Shown piece after piece: positions 42,639-50,319 of a stretch of 64,000 nt of DNA. Each line of letters opens with the position of its first letter. Position 1 is the stretch's first letter. This DNA is from Streptomyces sp. MJM8645 (GTDB lineage: Bacteria > Actinomycetota > Actinomycetes > Streptomycetales > Streptomycetaceae), in NCBI RefSeq assembly GCF_001625365.1, contig NZ_LJJF01000001.1:6312501-6376500 (forward strand), read 5' to 3'. The notes under the pieces were generated by a model. That model did no database searches. It was not told the DNA's origin and saw only the letters and a list, made by a program, of their open reading frames with translations. Position numbers and translations under genes: made by a program.

Positions 42639-43385
42639 TCAGTCCCGGCGCAGCAGGTACGTCACGAAGCCGAACGTCCCCCGGTAGCCGTGCAGCCACT
42701 CCCGCCGGTGCCGGTCCGCGGCCTCCCGGGCGGCCGCCGCGTCGGGGTCGTCCGGGTGCTCCAGCGCCCACTCGGCCAGCGCACCCGTCCACGCGAACTC
42801 GTAGTCGTCCCACTCCTGCGGGCTGCTCACGTAACCGGACACCGGTGTCCAGCCGTCCGCCAGCACCCGGTCCGTGGTGGTCGCCAGGTCCGCGTAGTCG
42901 TCCCGGGCCGCGCCCAGCCCGTCCAGGGCCGCCCGGGACGGCTCGCGCTCCCAGAAGCCCTCGCCGACCAGCACCCGCCCGCCCGGGGCCAGGTGCTCGC
43001 GGGCCGCCGCCAGCGTCGGCAGCAGCCCGCCGAAGGCGTGGGTGGCGCCCACGCACAGCACCAGGTCGAAGGGCTCGACCGAGTCGAACTCCCGCGCGTC
43101 CACGTGGTGCAGGCCGATCCGGCGCGCCACGCCGAGCACGGTCGCCGCCTCCCTGGCCCGGGTCAGCGCCGCCGCGTCCAGATCCACCCCCACCGCCCGC
43201 CAGCGCGGACGCGCCGCCAGCGCCCGGACCAGCCACGCCCCCTCGCCGCAGCCGAGGTCCAGCGCCCGGCCGTCCGCCGCCCCGGCGGTCGCGCGCTCCA
43301 GCAGCAGGGCCACCGACTCGTCCGTCAGCGGCGCCGCGATCGGGTGGTGGGCATGGGCGAGACGGGAGATCCTCTGGCGGTCCAT
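42639..43385 (-). CDS. Class I SAM-dependent methyltransferase
   Basis: 248 aa from ATG 43385. SAM-binding motif I is ALDLGCGEGAWLVRALA (about residues 41-57), motif II region VGVDLDAAALTRARE, motif post-I HHVDAREFD, motif IV FDLVLCVGATHAFGG. The typical seven-strand fold gives no hint of substrate. It lies 57 bp downstream of the GT2 gene in the same direction and may be co-transcribed with it. Tail-to-tail with the DsbA-like gene. Confidence 0.9.
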   Translation of the reverse strand: MDRQRISRLAHAHHPIAAPLTDESVALLLERATAGAADGRALDLGCGEGAWLVRALAARPRWRAVGVDLDAAALTRAREAATVLGVARRIGLHHVDAREFDSVEPFDLVLCVGATHAFGGLLPTLAAAREHLAPGGRVLVGEGFWEREPSRAALDGLGAARDDYADLATTTDRVLADGWTPVSGYVSSPQEWDDYEFAWTGALAEWALEHPDDPDAAAAREAADRHRREWLHGYRGTFGFVTYLLRRD

Positions 43386-43442
43386 TCGAGCAGTATGGAG
43401 CCAACCGGCCTGCCGTGCCCGCGAATTCGGGGCCCGGAACAC

Positions 43443-44591
43443 TCAGGCCCGCGAGTACGTCCGGCCCTTCCACGCCGCGCCCCGGCCCCGCCAGTGCTGC
43501 ACCGCCGAGTCCACCGTCATCAGCAGGTACAGGCCCGCCGTGAAGGGCAGCAGCAGCACGGCCGGCGCCGGCTGCCGGTAGTACCGCACCATCGGCAGGT
43601 AGGTGCCCGCCATCAGCGCCCAGGCCGCCCCGCCCGCCACCGCCACCGCCGGCGCCCCCGCGACCAGCCCGGCCGCCGCCGCCACCGGCGGCACCAGGTA
43701 CACCAGCCCCAGCCCCAGCACCGTCCCGAGCAGCAGCAGCGGCGAATGCCGCAACTGGGCGTACGCGCTGCGCGACACCATCCGCCACAACTGCTCCAGC
43801 CGGGGGTACGGCCGGACGCTGTCCACCGCCCCGGCCAGCCCCAGCCAGGTCCGCCCGCCCGAGGACTTCACCGCCCGCGCCAGCGACACGTCGTCGATCA
43901 CCGCACCCCGGATCGCGGCCACCCCGCCGGCCCGCTCCAGGGCCTCCCGCCGCACCAGCGAACAGCCGCCCGCCGCGGCCGCCGTCCGCCCACCGGGCCG
44001 GTTGCTCCAGCGGAACGGGTACAACTGCGCGAAGAAGTAGACGAAGGCCGGCACGATCAGCCGCTCCCAGCCGGTCTCCACCCGCAGACGGGCCATCTGC
44101 GACACCAGGTCCAGCCCGTTGCTCTCCGCCGCAGCGACCAGCTCCGCCAGCGAGTCCGGCCGGTGCGCGATGTCCGCGTCCGTCAGCAGCAGGTACTCGA
44201 CGTCCGGACCGGCCAGCTCCACCCCGTGCCGCAGCGCCCACAACTTGCCCGTCCACCCCGGGGGCAAGGGGGGAGGAGTCGTGACGGTCAGCTCCAGCCC
44301 GTCCATCGTCCGCAGCTCCGCCGCCACCGCGCCCGTGCCGTCCGAACTGTGGTCGTCCACCAGGATCACCCGCGCCCGCCCCGGGTACTTCTGGGCCAGC
44401 AGCGTCGGCAGGCTCACCGGCAGCACCTGCGCCTCGTCCCGGGCCGGCACCACCACCGCCGCCTGAGGCCAGCGCACCGGCGGACGGCGCGGCGGCAACC
44501 GCACGTCGGTGCGCCAGAACAGCCCGTGGCAGCACGCCAACCAGAGCCAGACCAGCAGGGAGAGCGCGGCGATCCACAACAGGACGGTCAC
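43443..44591 (-). CDS. HpnB-like membrane glycosyltransferase family 2 protein
   Basis: 382 aa from a GTG at 44591. An N-terminal membrane helix is followed by a GT-A domain with AAVVVPARDEAQVLPVSLP, VDDHSSDGTGAVA, the DXD-like YLLLTDADIAHRPDSL, GGCSLVRREALERAGG, and a late QLWRMVSRSAYAQLR. Two or three C-terminal helices follow. It resembles HpnB, the hopanoid-cluster glycosyltransferase, but no squalene-hopene cyclase or other hpn gene lies in the window. Probably a membrane-bound transferase onto a lipid acceptor. Divergent from the racemase gene with only 57 bp between. Confidence 0.85.
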   Translation of the reverse strand: MTVLLWIAALSLLVWLWLACCHGLFWRTDVRLPPRRPPVRWPQAAVVVPARDEAQVLPVSLPTLLAQKYPGRARVILVDDHSSDGTGAVAAELRTMDGLELTVTTPPPLPPGWTGKLWALRHGVELAGPDVEYLLLTDADIAHRPDSLAELVAAAESNGLDLVSQMARLRVETGWERLIVPAFVYFFAQLYPFRWSNRPGGRTAAAAGGCSLVRREALERAGGVAAIRGAVIDDVSLARAVKSSGGRTWLGLAGAVDSVRPYPRLEQLWRMVSRSAYAQLRHSPLLLLGTVLGLGLVYLVPPVAAAAGLVAGAPAVAVAGGAAWALMAGTYLPMVRYYRQPAPAVLLLPFTAGLYLLMTVDSAVQHWRGRGAAWKGRTYSRA

Positions 44592-44648
44592 TCCCGCAGT
44601 TTGCCGCAGAACCGGCCGGATCGGGCGGATCGACTAAAGTCTTGCCCC

Positions 44649-45434
44649 GTGAAGATCGCACTGATGGACTCCGGAATCGGCCTGCTGGCCGCCGCCGCCG
44701 CCCTTCGGAAGCTGCGCCCGGACGTCGATCTGGTGCTCTCCTCCGACCCGGCTTCGATGCCCTGGGGGCCGCGCACCTCCGAGGAGGTCACCGACCTCGC
44801 CCGCGGCTGCTCGCTCGCCGCCGCGGCGCTCGAACCGGACGCGCTGGTCATCGCCTGCAACACCGCCTCCGTGCACGCGCTCGCCACCCTCCGGGCCGAA
44901 CTCGAACCCGGACTGCCCGTCGTCGGCACCGTCCCGGCGATCAAGCCCGCCGCCGCCCTCGGCGGCTCCGTGGCCATCTGGGCCACCCCGGCCACCACCG
45001 GCAGCGCCTACCAGCGCGGCCTGATCCGCGACTTCGGCGGCACCGCGGACGTGACCGAGGTGGCCTGCCCCGGCCTCGCCGACGCCATCGAACACGGCGA
45101 CGACGCCGCCATCACCGCCGCCATCGCCGACGCCGCCGCCCGCACCCCCGCCGGCACCGCCGCGATCGTCCTCGGCTGCACGCACTACGAACTGGTCGAC
45201 GACCGCATCCGCGCCGCCGTCGCCCCCACCGCCTCCCCGGCGCTCACCCTGCACGGCTCCGCCGACGCCGTCGCCGCCCAGGCCCTGCGCCGGGTCACCG
45301 ACCCCACGCGCACCGGCGCCGGCACCATCACCGTGCTCCACGCCGGCGCCTCCGCCGCCCTCCCCCCGGCCGCACTCCTCTACCCCCAGGGGCGCACCCT
45401 CGCCGCCCTGATGCGCAGCACGCTGCCGGCGTGA
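44649..45434 (+). CDS. Aspartate/glutamate racemase (MurI-like) family protein
   Basis: 261 aa, start GTG at 44649, only 57 bp from the divergent GT2 start and perhaps leaderless. Both catalytic cysteine motifs of the family are present: ACNTAS (N-terminal half) and GCTHYEL (C-terminal half), with the N-terminal DSGIGLLAAAAALR loop replacing the usual DSGVGGL. Interconverts L- and D-glutamate (or a related amino acid) without cofactor, supplying D-Glu for peptidoglycan. Housekeeping MurI may be elsewhere, and this copy sits among glycan genes, so paralog status is likely but unproven. Confidence 0.82.
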   Translation: MKIALMDSGIGLLAAAAALRKLRPDVDLVLSSDPASMPWGPRTSEEVTDLARGCSLAAAALEPDALVIACNTASVHALATLRAELEPGLPVVGTVPAIKPAAALGGSVAIWATPATTGSAYQRGLIRDFGGTADVTEVACPGLADAIEHGDDAAITAAIADAAARTPAGTAAIVLGCTHYELVDDRIRAAVAPTASPALTLHGSADAVAAQALRRVTDPTRTGAGTITVLHAGASAALPPAALLYPQGRTLAALMRSTLPA

Positions 45435-45514
45435 CACCCACCGCCCTCGCGGAGCACTTCGCCCCCCGGCGAGCCGCTGACGAGCCCCCGCCGGGCCCCC
45501 ACCGGTCCGCCACC

Positions 45515-45866
45515 GGGCCAATTTTCGCCCGCTGGCGGTCCGCCCTTCAGCCCGCGCGGAAGGCCACCGCAGCTGATCCCCATCCGGGGCAGCCGAGGGC
45601 AGGTTCTCTGTCATGAGTTGAGGGGCAAATCTTTGCCCTCCAACCTCCGGGGGTCGGTCGAGGAGTCCCGTGGTGGCCGGCCGTCCCGGTCTTCCGCGGA
45701 GGCTGCCTGTCCGGGGCGGCTGATGCAGGAATTCGGCCTGCCCGACGGTCTGTGCCCGTGGGGCAAGGCCTTGCCCCACGGGCGGGTGGTTTGCCGCTGA
45801 GGCGGGGCCAAATTTCGCCCCCCAGAGGTCTGGTGCCCCTCCCCGGCAGGGCTCATTTTTGCCCCT
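45515..45866. repeat. Array of five GGGGCAA/TTGCCCC-type palindromes
   Basis: In the 487-bp convergent space between the racemase and deacetylase stops: GGGCCAATTTTCGCCC (45515-45530), GGGGCAAATCTTTGCCC (core of 45620-45640), a perfect 30-bp palindrome (45754-45783, centre GGGGCAAGGCCTTGCCCC), GGGGCCAAATTTCGCCCC (45804-45821) and GGGCTCATTTTTGCCC (45849-45864). The last three dyads are exactly 44 bp apart. No gene is convincing here. A 10-bp tandem CCCCTGAGTG-type repeat follows to about 45910. Confidence 0.85.
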
Positions 45867-45921
45867 GAGTGACCCTGAGCACCCCTGAGTGCCCCTGCGT
45901 CCCCTCGCGTGCCCCGGCCGG

Positions 45922-46947
45922 TCAGGCGACGGCTTGGCGGCGCCAGCGGCGGTAGGCGGGTTCGAGGCCGGAGAGGATGGTGTCGAAGCGGCGGGTGCTG
46001 GTGGTGGAGTCGACCTGGAGGCGGCTGATCTGGAGCGGGTGGGAGGGGATGCGGGGGCCGAGCCGGTGGTCGGAGAGGAAGCCGAGGCGGTAGCCGAGCT
46101 CCTGGAGGACGGTTTCGGCACGCGGGTCGTGCCCGCCGTCCGGGTAGGCGAAGGCGATCGGGGGTTCGCCGAGCCAGCGGGTGAGGGCTTCGTGGGCGCC
46201 GGTGATCTCGGCGCGGACGGTGGCGTCGTCGCAGCGGCCGAGGCAGGGGTGCCCCTGGGTGTGGTTGCCGATGGCGACGCCGCCGTCGCGCAGGGCGAGC
46301 AGGTCGGCGGGGGTGAGCTGCTCCTGGCGGGGCGGGCGGCGGTCGGCGCTGACCCGTAGCTCGTGCAGGCTGCGCCGCCGGTCGGGGTCGGGCATGGCCT
46401 TGAGCCGGGGGAGCAGCTGGGAGGGGTGCCCGCAGTCGAGCGAGCGGGCACGGCCGCCGTGCCGGGCGAGGAAGTCGGCCTCGTGCCACCAGAAGGGGCG
46501 TTCGGTGCCGATGAGCTCGGAGATGACGAAGGCGGTGGCGGGGATGCCGCGGGCGTCGAGGGCGGGCAGGGCGTGGGTGAGGACGCTGCGGTCGGCGTCG
46601 TCGAAGGTGACCAGGACGCTGCGGGGCGGCAGCGGCCGCTGTTCGGTGACGGCTTGGAGGACGGCGGTGAGCGAGACCGGGGTGGCGAGTCTTCGGAGCC
46701 GGTCGAGCTGGGCGCCGAAGGACCGGTGGTCGGTGACGCCGTGGTAGGCGAGGACGGCGAGGCGTTGTGCGGCGCGGGCGCGGAACAGGGGTTGGACGGG
46801 GGCGAACCGCAGCCATTCGCCCCGCGCGTCCGGCCTGCCCCGGTCGGCGGTCGGGTGGCGGCGGGTGGCCGTCGGCAGCGGGCGCACGAACGGGACGGGC
46901 CTGGTGGGGGCCATGGAGATCGACGTGGTGGACTGGGACTGCGGCAC
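45922..46947 (-). CDS. Polysaccharide deacetylase (NodB domain) protein
   Basis: 341 aa from a GTG at 46947, chosen because AGGGGGAA lies a few bases upstream; an in-frame ATG at 46914 has no such site. NodB fold: RLAVLAYHGVTDH, motif 1 VTFDDADRSVL (metal-ligand Asp), motif 2 GNHTQGHPCLGRCDD (metal-binding H-X4-H), motif 3 FAYPDGG, with a late RLQVDSTTS. Removes N- or O-acetyl groups from polysaccharides. There is no obvious signal peptide, so it may act on lipid-linked precursors inside or be exported with partners. Repeats and a palindrome mark its upstream region. Confidence 0.88.
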   Translation of the reverse strand: MPQSQSTTSISMAPTRPVPFVRPLPTATRRHPTADRGRPDARGEWLRFAPVQPLFRARAAQRLAVLAYHGVTDHRSFGAQLDRLRRLATPVSLTAVLQAVTEQRPLPPRSVLVTFDDADRSVLTHALPALDARGIPATAFVISELIGTERPFWWHEADFLARHGGRARSLDCGHPSQLLPRLKAMPDPDRRRSLHELRVSADRRPPRQEQLTPADLLALRDGGVAIGNHTQGHPCLGRCDDATVRAEITGAHEALTRWLGEPPIAFAYPDGGHDPRAETVLQELGYRLGFLSDHRLGPRIPSHPLQISRLQVDSTTSTRRFDTILSGLEPAYRRWRRQAVA

Positions 46948-47094
46948 GGTTCCCCCTCGGTCGCCGAGCGGCGTGGCGGTACCGCCGGAGGACGGAGTCC
47001 GGCCTCCGACTCCAGGCGGCGGCGGCTCCGCCTCCTGGGTATTCCGGTCCGCGGTGGGGGGCTCGCACCCTTCCCGCGAACGGCTCCTGGATCG

Positions 47095-47190
47095 CTCAAT
47101 GCCATTGAGACCGCTGCACCGGGCGGATGGTTGTACCGGGGGGACGAGGATTTTTCGTGGACTGATGTGAACTGATGTGAACTGAATGTG
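47095..47190 (-). promoter_or_regulatory. Palindrome and 10-bp iterons upstream of the deacetylase
   Basis: CTCAATG-C-CATTGAG (47095-47109, perfect) and three tandem copies of ACTGATGTGA (47161-47190, the third degenerate) with an AT-rich TTTTTCG run between. These are candidate regulator sites for the leftward deacetylase gene. The remaining 373-bp space to the next gene shows no other feature. Confidence 0.5.
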
Positions 47191-47320
47191 GAGCCGGAAT
47201 GCACGACCGGGGCCGGTCCGCGACCTGCTCGGGCGAGGTCGGCGGGCCGGTCGCACCGGGTGGTCGAACGTTCACTCCCTGCGGGCTGCCTCCGGCGTTC
47301 GCCGGGGGTACCTTGGGCTC

Positions 47321-47593
47321 ATGGCAGATGCGGACCGTGATCCCTTCCACCTGCACGGCGCGACCAGGATGGCCCGTGCGTGGAGTGGTGGCGCCCTGGT
47401 CACCCACCAGCTTCTGCTGGCGGTGGTGGGTTTGGCCTGTCTCGCGCTGGGCATTGTGGTGGCGGTGATCGTTCCGGACAGTGACGGTCCGGCCTGGGCG
47501 ATGGCGGTGGCGGGCTGTCTGGCCGCGGGAGTGCTGCTGCTCGGCCGGATCGCGTTCGGGCTGCTGCGTTACCGCCGGGGCGCCGCGCTCTAA
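47321..47593 (+). CDS. Small two-helix membrane protein
   Basis: 90 aa from ATG 47321. A polar N-terminus (ADADRDPFHLHGATRMARAWSGG) is followed by two transmembrane helices (about residues 31-52 and 58-82) and a basic end (RYRRGAAL). No family was recognised. It lies upstream of, and in the same direction as, the sugar transferase but is separated by 245 bp with direct repeats, so co-transcription is uncertain. Confidence 0.7.
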   Translation: MADADRDPFHLHGATRMARAWSGGALVTHQLLLAVVGLACLALGIVVAVIVPDSDGPAWAMAVAGCLAAGVLLLGRIAFGLLRYRRGAAL

Positions 47594-47659
47594 CCTCCTC
47601 AGCGACCGGCCGGCCTTCGGTGGACGGCTGTACTTCGATTGCCCTCGGCATTCCGAGCG

Positions 47660-47829
47660 GCAGATCGAGCAGCAGATCGAGCAATATTGGTCAGATCGAC
47701 CGAATTTCGGCCTGTCGGACAATCCTCTGCCCACTTCTTTCACCATTCCCGGGCGACGGCTCCAAGGCGCCTTTACTGTGAATGCGTTCTTGCGGCTCGA
47801 CGGTGCCGTGGACTCGACGGTGCCGTGGA
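47660..47829. repeat. Direct repeats in an AT-richer intergenic region
   Basis: GCAGATCGAGCA occurs twice in tandem (47660-47683), and CTCGACGGTGCCGTGGA twice in tandem (47796-47812 and 47813-47829). The stretch 47594-47838 is AT-richer than its surroundings (AATATTGG, GAATTTCGG) and is probably the promoter region of the sugar-transferase unit. Confidence 0.75.
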
Positions 47830-47838
47830 GGGGAAGAG

Positions 47839-47937
47839 ATGGGCGGCAGCGCCACGTCCGATCCGGGCGGAGAACCGGGCGGAGAACCCGGCAGGAAGCC
47901 GGACGGCGCACCGCGCACCACCGTGTCCGCCGGATGA
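47839..47937 (+). CDS. 32-codon leader ORF coupled to the sugar transferase
   Basis: ATG at 47839 with a strong Shine-Dalgarno (GGAGGGGAAGAG) directly upstream, encoding a 32-aa Gly/Glu/Pro/Lys peptide (GGEPGGEPGRKPDGAP). Its TGA overlaps the ATG of the sugar transferase in an ATGA junction, so it may drive translational coupling of that gene. The peptide sequence itself gives no known family. The strong ribosome-binding site, in contrast to the poorer one for the downstream gene, is the main support. Confidence 0.55.
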   Translation: MGGSATSDPGGEPGGEPGRKPDGAPRTTVSAG

Positions 47938-48443
47938 AGCGCGGCGGGGACCTCGCCCTCGCCGCCCTGGCCGGGATCGTCGCGCTCCCGTTGGCCCTGG
48001 TGATCGCCGCCCTGCTCCGCTGCACGGCGCGCGGCCCGGTGCTCCTGCGGCTGACCCGGGCCGGACGGCACGGCCGGGAGTTCCAGGTCCTCCGCTTCCG
48101 GACCAGCCGGGGAGGGCGGCTCGGCGTGCTGCTCCGCCGGACCGGCCTGGACGAGCTGCCCCGGCTGTGGAACGTCGCCCGCGGCGAGATGGGGGTGATC
48201 GGCCCCCGGCCCGTTCGCCCCGACCAGGTGGTCCGCTACTCCCGCCGCGAGCGCGGCCGGCTCGCCGTCCGGCCCGGGCTGACCGGCTGGGCCCAGCTCC
48301 AGGCCCGCCGCCCGCTCGCCCGGCCGGACTGGGCCGAACTCGACCTCTGGTACGTGGAGCACCGCTCGCTCCGGCTCGACCTGCGGATCCTCGGGCTGAC
48401 CGTGCTGGCCCTGCTGCGCCCGGAGGGCGGCCTCGCACGATGA
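47934..48443 (+). CDS. Bacterial sugar transferase (initiating phosphoglycosyltransferase)
   Basis: 169 aa from ATG 47934 (ATGA overlap with the leader ORF). Short membrane-helix version of the WbaP/PglC-type fold: KRGGDLALAALAGIVALPLALVIAALL helix, ARGPVLLRLTRAGRHGREFQVLRFRTS, catalytic-type segment RRTGLDELPRLWNVARGEMGVIGPRPVR (Asp-Glu dyad DE, PRP), RPGLTGWAQLQAR, and a late LDLWYVEHRSLRLDLRIL. Transfers a sugar phosphate to undecaprenyl phosphate, starting surface polysaccharide assembly. It fits the neighbouring deacetylase and glycosyltransferases. It lacks the long N-terminal membrane domain of WbaP. Confidence 0.88.
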   Translation: MKRGGDLALAALAGIVALPLALVIAALLRCTARGPVLLRLTRAGRHGREFQVLRFRTSRGGRLGVLLRRTGLDELPRLWNVARGEMGVIGPRPVRPDQVVRYSRRERGRLAVRPGLTGWAQLQARRPLARPDWAELDLWYVEHRSLRLDLRILGLTVLALLRPEGGLAR

Positions 48444-48516
48444 GCCCGCGCGTCGCGGGTCGCACGTCGGTGGCGGCGGCCCGGGAGCCTGCCGGACAGG
48501 GCCTAGGCTGCGGCGT

Positions 48517-49005
48517 ATGGCCATTCCCCCGTTCCTCGCCGATCTCCGCGCCCTGGTGGGCACCCGCCCGCTCTGGCTGACCGCCGTCGTCGCCGTCGTC
48601 CTGGACGACCACGGCCGGGTGCTGCTGGGCCGACGGGCCGACGACGGGAGGTGGGCGCCGGTCGGCGGCATCCTCGATCCCGGCGAGCAGCCCGCCGACG
48701 GCGTGGTGCGCGAGTGCCTGGAGGAGACCGGGGTGGTGGCCGTGCCCGAGCTGCTCGCCTCGGTCACCGTCTCGCCGCAGGTCACCTACCCGAACGGCGA
48801 CGTGACGCAGTACCTGGTGCTGACCTTCCGGTGCCGGGCGGTCGGCGGCGAGGCGAGGGTGAACGACGACGAGTCGCTGGAGGTCGGCTGGTACCCGCTG
48901 GACGGGCTGCCGCCGATGATCGAGGTCGAGCACGAGCGGCTGCGCCACGCGCTGGAGTGCGAGGGGTCGGCGGTCTTCGTGTGGGAGGGCAAGGAGCGCC
49001 CCTGA
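48517..49005 (+). CDS. NUDIX hydrolase
   Basis: 162 aa from ATG 48517. The complete NUDIX box GGILDPGEQPADGVVRECLE followed by ETGV sits near residues 50-73, with an N-terminal WLTAVVAVVLDDHGRVLLGRR strand, typical of the MutT-like small NUDIX proteins. Hydrolyses nucleoside diphosphate derivatives with Mg2+; the substrate is not predictable. It starts 73 bp after the sugar transferase in the same direction and may be co-transcribed. Confidence 0.9.
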   Translation: MAIPPFLADLRALVGTRPLWLTAVVAVVLDDHGRVLLGRRADDGRWAPVGGILDPGEQPADGVVRECLEETGVVAVPELLASVTVSPQVTYPNGDVTQYLVLTFRCRAVGGEARVNDDESLEVGWYPLDGLPPMIEVEHERLRHALECEGSAVFVWEGKERP

Positions 49006-49124
49006 CCGGCGCACGGCGGACGGTCCGCATCCTCGCCTCCCCTCCCCGGGCGGGCCGGGAGTCCGGACCCTTCGCCGATGGTAGCCGTCCGGTCACCCCG
49101 GGTGGGGGGAATTCGCGAGGCCGC

Positions 49125-49661
49125 TCAGCCCTTGCGCTGCCGGTAGGCCTCCTCCGCGGCGTCCAGGACGGCGGCGAGGTCGCCGCCCGCGGTGGCGGTG
49201 GCGGTGGCCGCCACCGCGCCCTCGACGAACGGCGCGTTCGCGAAGCGGACCGGGAACGGGAGGCCGTGCTCGTCGGCGTCGGACAGCAGGGCGCGCACGG
49301 TGGTGACGGCGCTGCCCAGGTCGGCGAGCACCACGACCCCGTGGCCCTGGTCGACCCGGCGGGTGGCGGCGGCCACCAGGACCGCGCTGATGCCGGGACC
49401 GCCCTGGTCCCCGCCGGTCGCGGCGATCGGGGCGGGGGAGTCGGATCCGGTCAGTGCGAGCGCGAGCGCGCGCACCGCGATGGCCAGTTCCTGGCTGTGC
49501 GACACCAGGACGATCCCGACCCGGCCGTGCGCGGGGGGCCGGCCGGAGGCGGGCCGGGGCAGCGTGGCGGGCGCGGGTGGCGTGCGGGGCGCCGGGGGGT
49601 GGGCCGAGGGGGCGTCGGAGATGGGGATGACATCGGCGCGGGTGCCGTCCCGGCGGCTCAT
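49125..49661 (-). CDS. dhaM: PTS-type dihydroxyacetone kinase phosphotransferase subunit DhaM
   Basis: 178 aa from ATG 49661 with AGGGAG upstream. After ~46 proline-rich residues comes an EIIA-Man fold: VGIVLVSHSQELAIAVRALA, with the phosphorylated histidine in VSHS near residue 55, TGGDQGGPGISAVLVAAAT and ADLGSAVTTVRALLSD. DhaM carries a phosphate from the PTS (HPr) to DhaL-ADP for dihydroxyacetone phosphorylation. It contains only the first (EIIA) domain, not the HPr/EI-like domains found in longer versions. The usual dhaK and dhaL partners are not adjacent or elsewhere in the window. Confidence 0.87.
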   Translation of the reverse strand: MSRRDGTRADVIPISDAPSAHPPAPRTPPAPATLPRPASGRPPAHGRVGIVLVSHSQELAIAVRALALALTGSDSPAPIAATGGDQGGPGISAVLVAAATRRVDQGHGVVVLADLGSAVTTVRALLSDADEHGLPFPVRFANAPFVEGAVAATATATAGGDLAAVLDAAEEAYRQRKG

Positions 49662-49760
49662 CGGCTGCTCCCTCTGGGCGGTGGCGGGTGGTGGTGGGCG
49701 GTGCTGGGCGAGGTGGTGCGGGCCGCGTCCGGTGCGCATCGGGTTCGCGGGGCCGGGGCG

Positions 49761-49790
49761 GGCCGTCGAGGGCCGTCGAGGGCCGTCGAG
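49761..49790. repeat. Three exact 10-bp tandem repeats
   Basis: GGCCGTCGAG repeated three times in the 331-bp space between dhaM and the DUF397 gene; probably slippage. No gene is seen in this space. Confidence 0.8.
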
Positions 49791-49992
49791 GGCCCGTGTA
49801 CGGCCGGCGGGGGTGGTCCCCCGCGCTGCCAAGCACTCTGGCAGCTCCGGTGGCCCCCGTCGGGCGGGACACGCGTTGAGCGGGCCTCCTGCGGCGTCCG
49901 GGCCCGGCTGGTGGAGTCCTCGTCAACCCGCTGACCGGGGCGGGCGGGTGTGGTTAGGCTGGCCGGGAAAGCCGTCGGGAGGAGACCGGGTA

Positions 49993-50256
49993 GTGGCAGT
50001 CAACAGTGGGATCGACGTGGAGGCGGGCGGCGCGGAGCCGCAGCTGGCGCCGAGCGGGAAGCCGAAGGTGGACTTCAGCGGGGCGAAGTGGCTGTGCAGC
50101 AGCCAGGGCGTCGGGGATGTCCAGATCGCGTTCGTGGACGGGTACATCGGGATGCGGGACGGCCGCCAGGAGGACGGTCCGGTCCTGGTGTTCACGCCGG
50201 GGGAGTGGCGGGCCTTCGTGCTCGGTGCCCGGGACGGCGAGTTCGATCTCACCTGA
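49993..50256 (+). CDS. DUF397 domain-containing protein
   Basis: 87 aa from a GTG at 49993 with GAGGAG upstream. Carries the DUF397 pattern: FSGAKWLCSSQGVGDVQIAFVDG, IGMRD, GPVLVFTPGEWRAFVLGA, and an acidic end EFDLT. DUF397 proteins in Streptomyces often pair with a helix-turn-helix (XRE-type) protein in a toxin-antitoxin-like or regulatory couple (as in the BldB/WhiJ systems). Here no XRE partner is adjacent, so this is a solitary copy. The usual KSS motif is degenerate (CSS). Confidence 0.85.
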   Translation: MAVNSGIDVEAGGAEPQLAPSGKPKVDFSGAKWLCSSQGVGDVQIAFVDGYIGMRDGRQEDGPVLVFTPGEWRAFVLGARDGEFDLT

Positions 50257-50269
50257 GCCACCGTCGCAC

Positions 50270-50313
50270 GACCGCGGAGCGGGTCCCGTCGGAACGGGGC
50301 CCGCTCCGCGGTC
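50270..50313 (+). terminator. Terminator after DUF397 gene
   Basis: A long stem, GACCGCGGAGCGGG-type (50270-50288 with 50295-50313, GC-rich, with an imperfect inner pair) and a short loop, 14 bp after the stop codon. Confidence 0.85.
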
Positions 50314-50319
50314 GATTTC

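Noticed and set aside
45618..45800. A 60-aa open frame in the palindrome array
   Set aside because: No ribosome-binding site, and the sequence is made largely of palindrome-derived codons.
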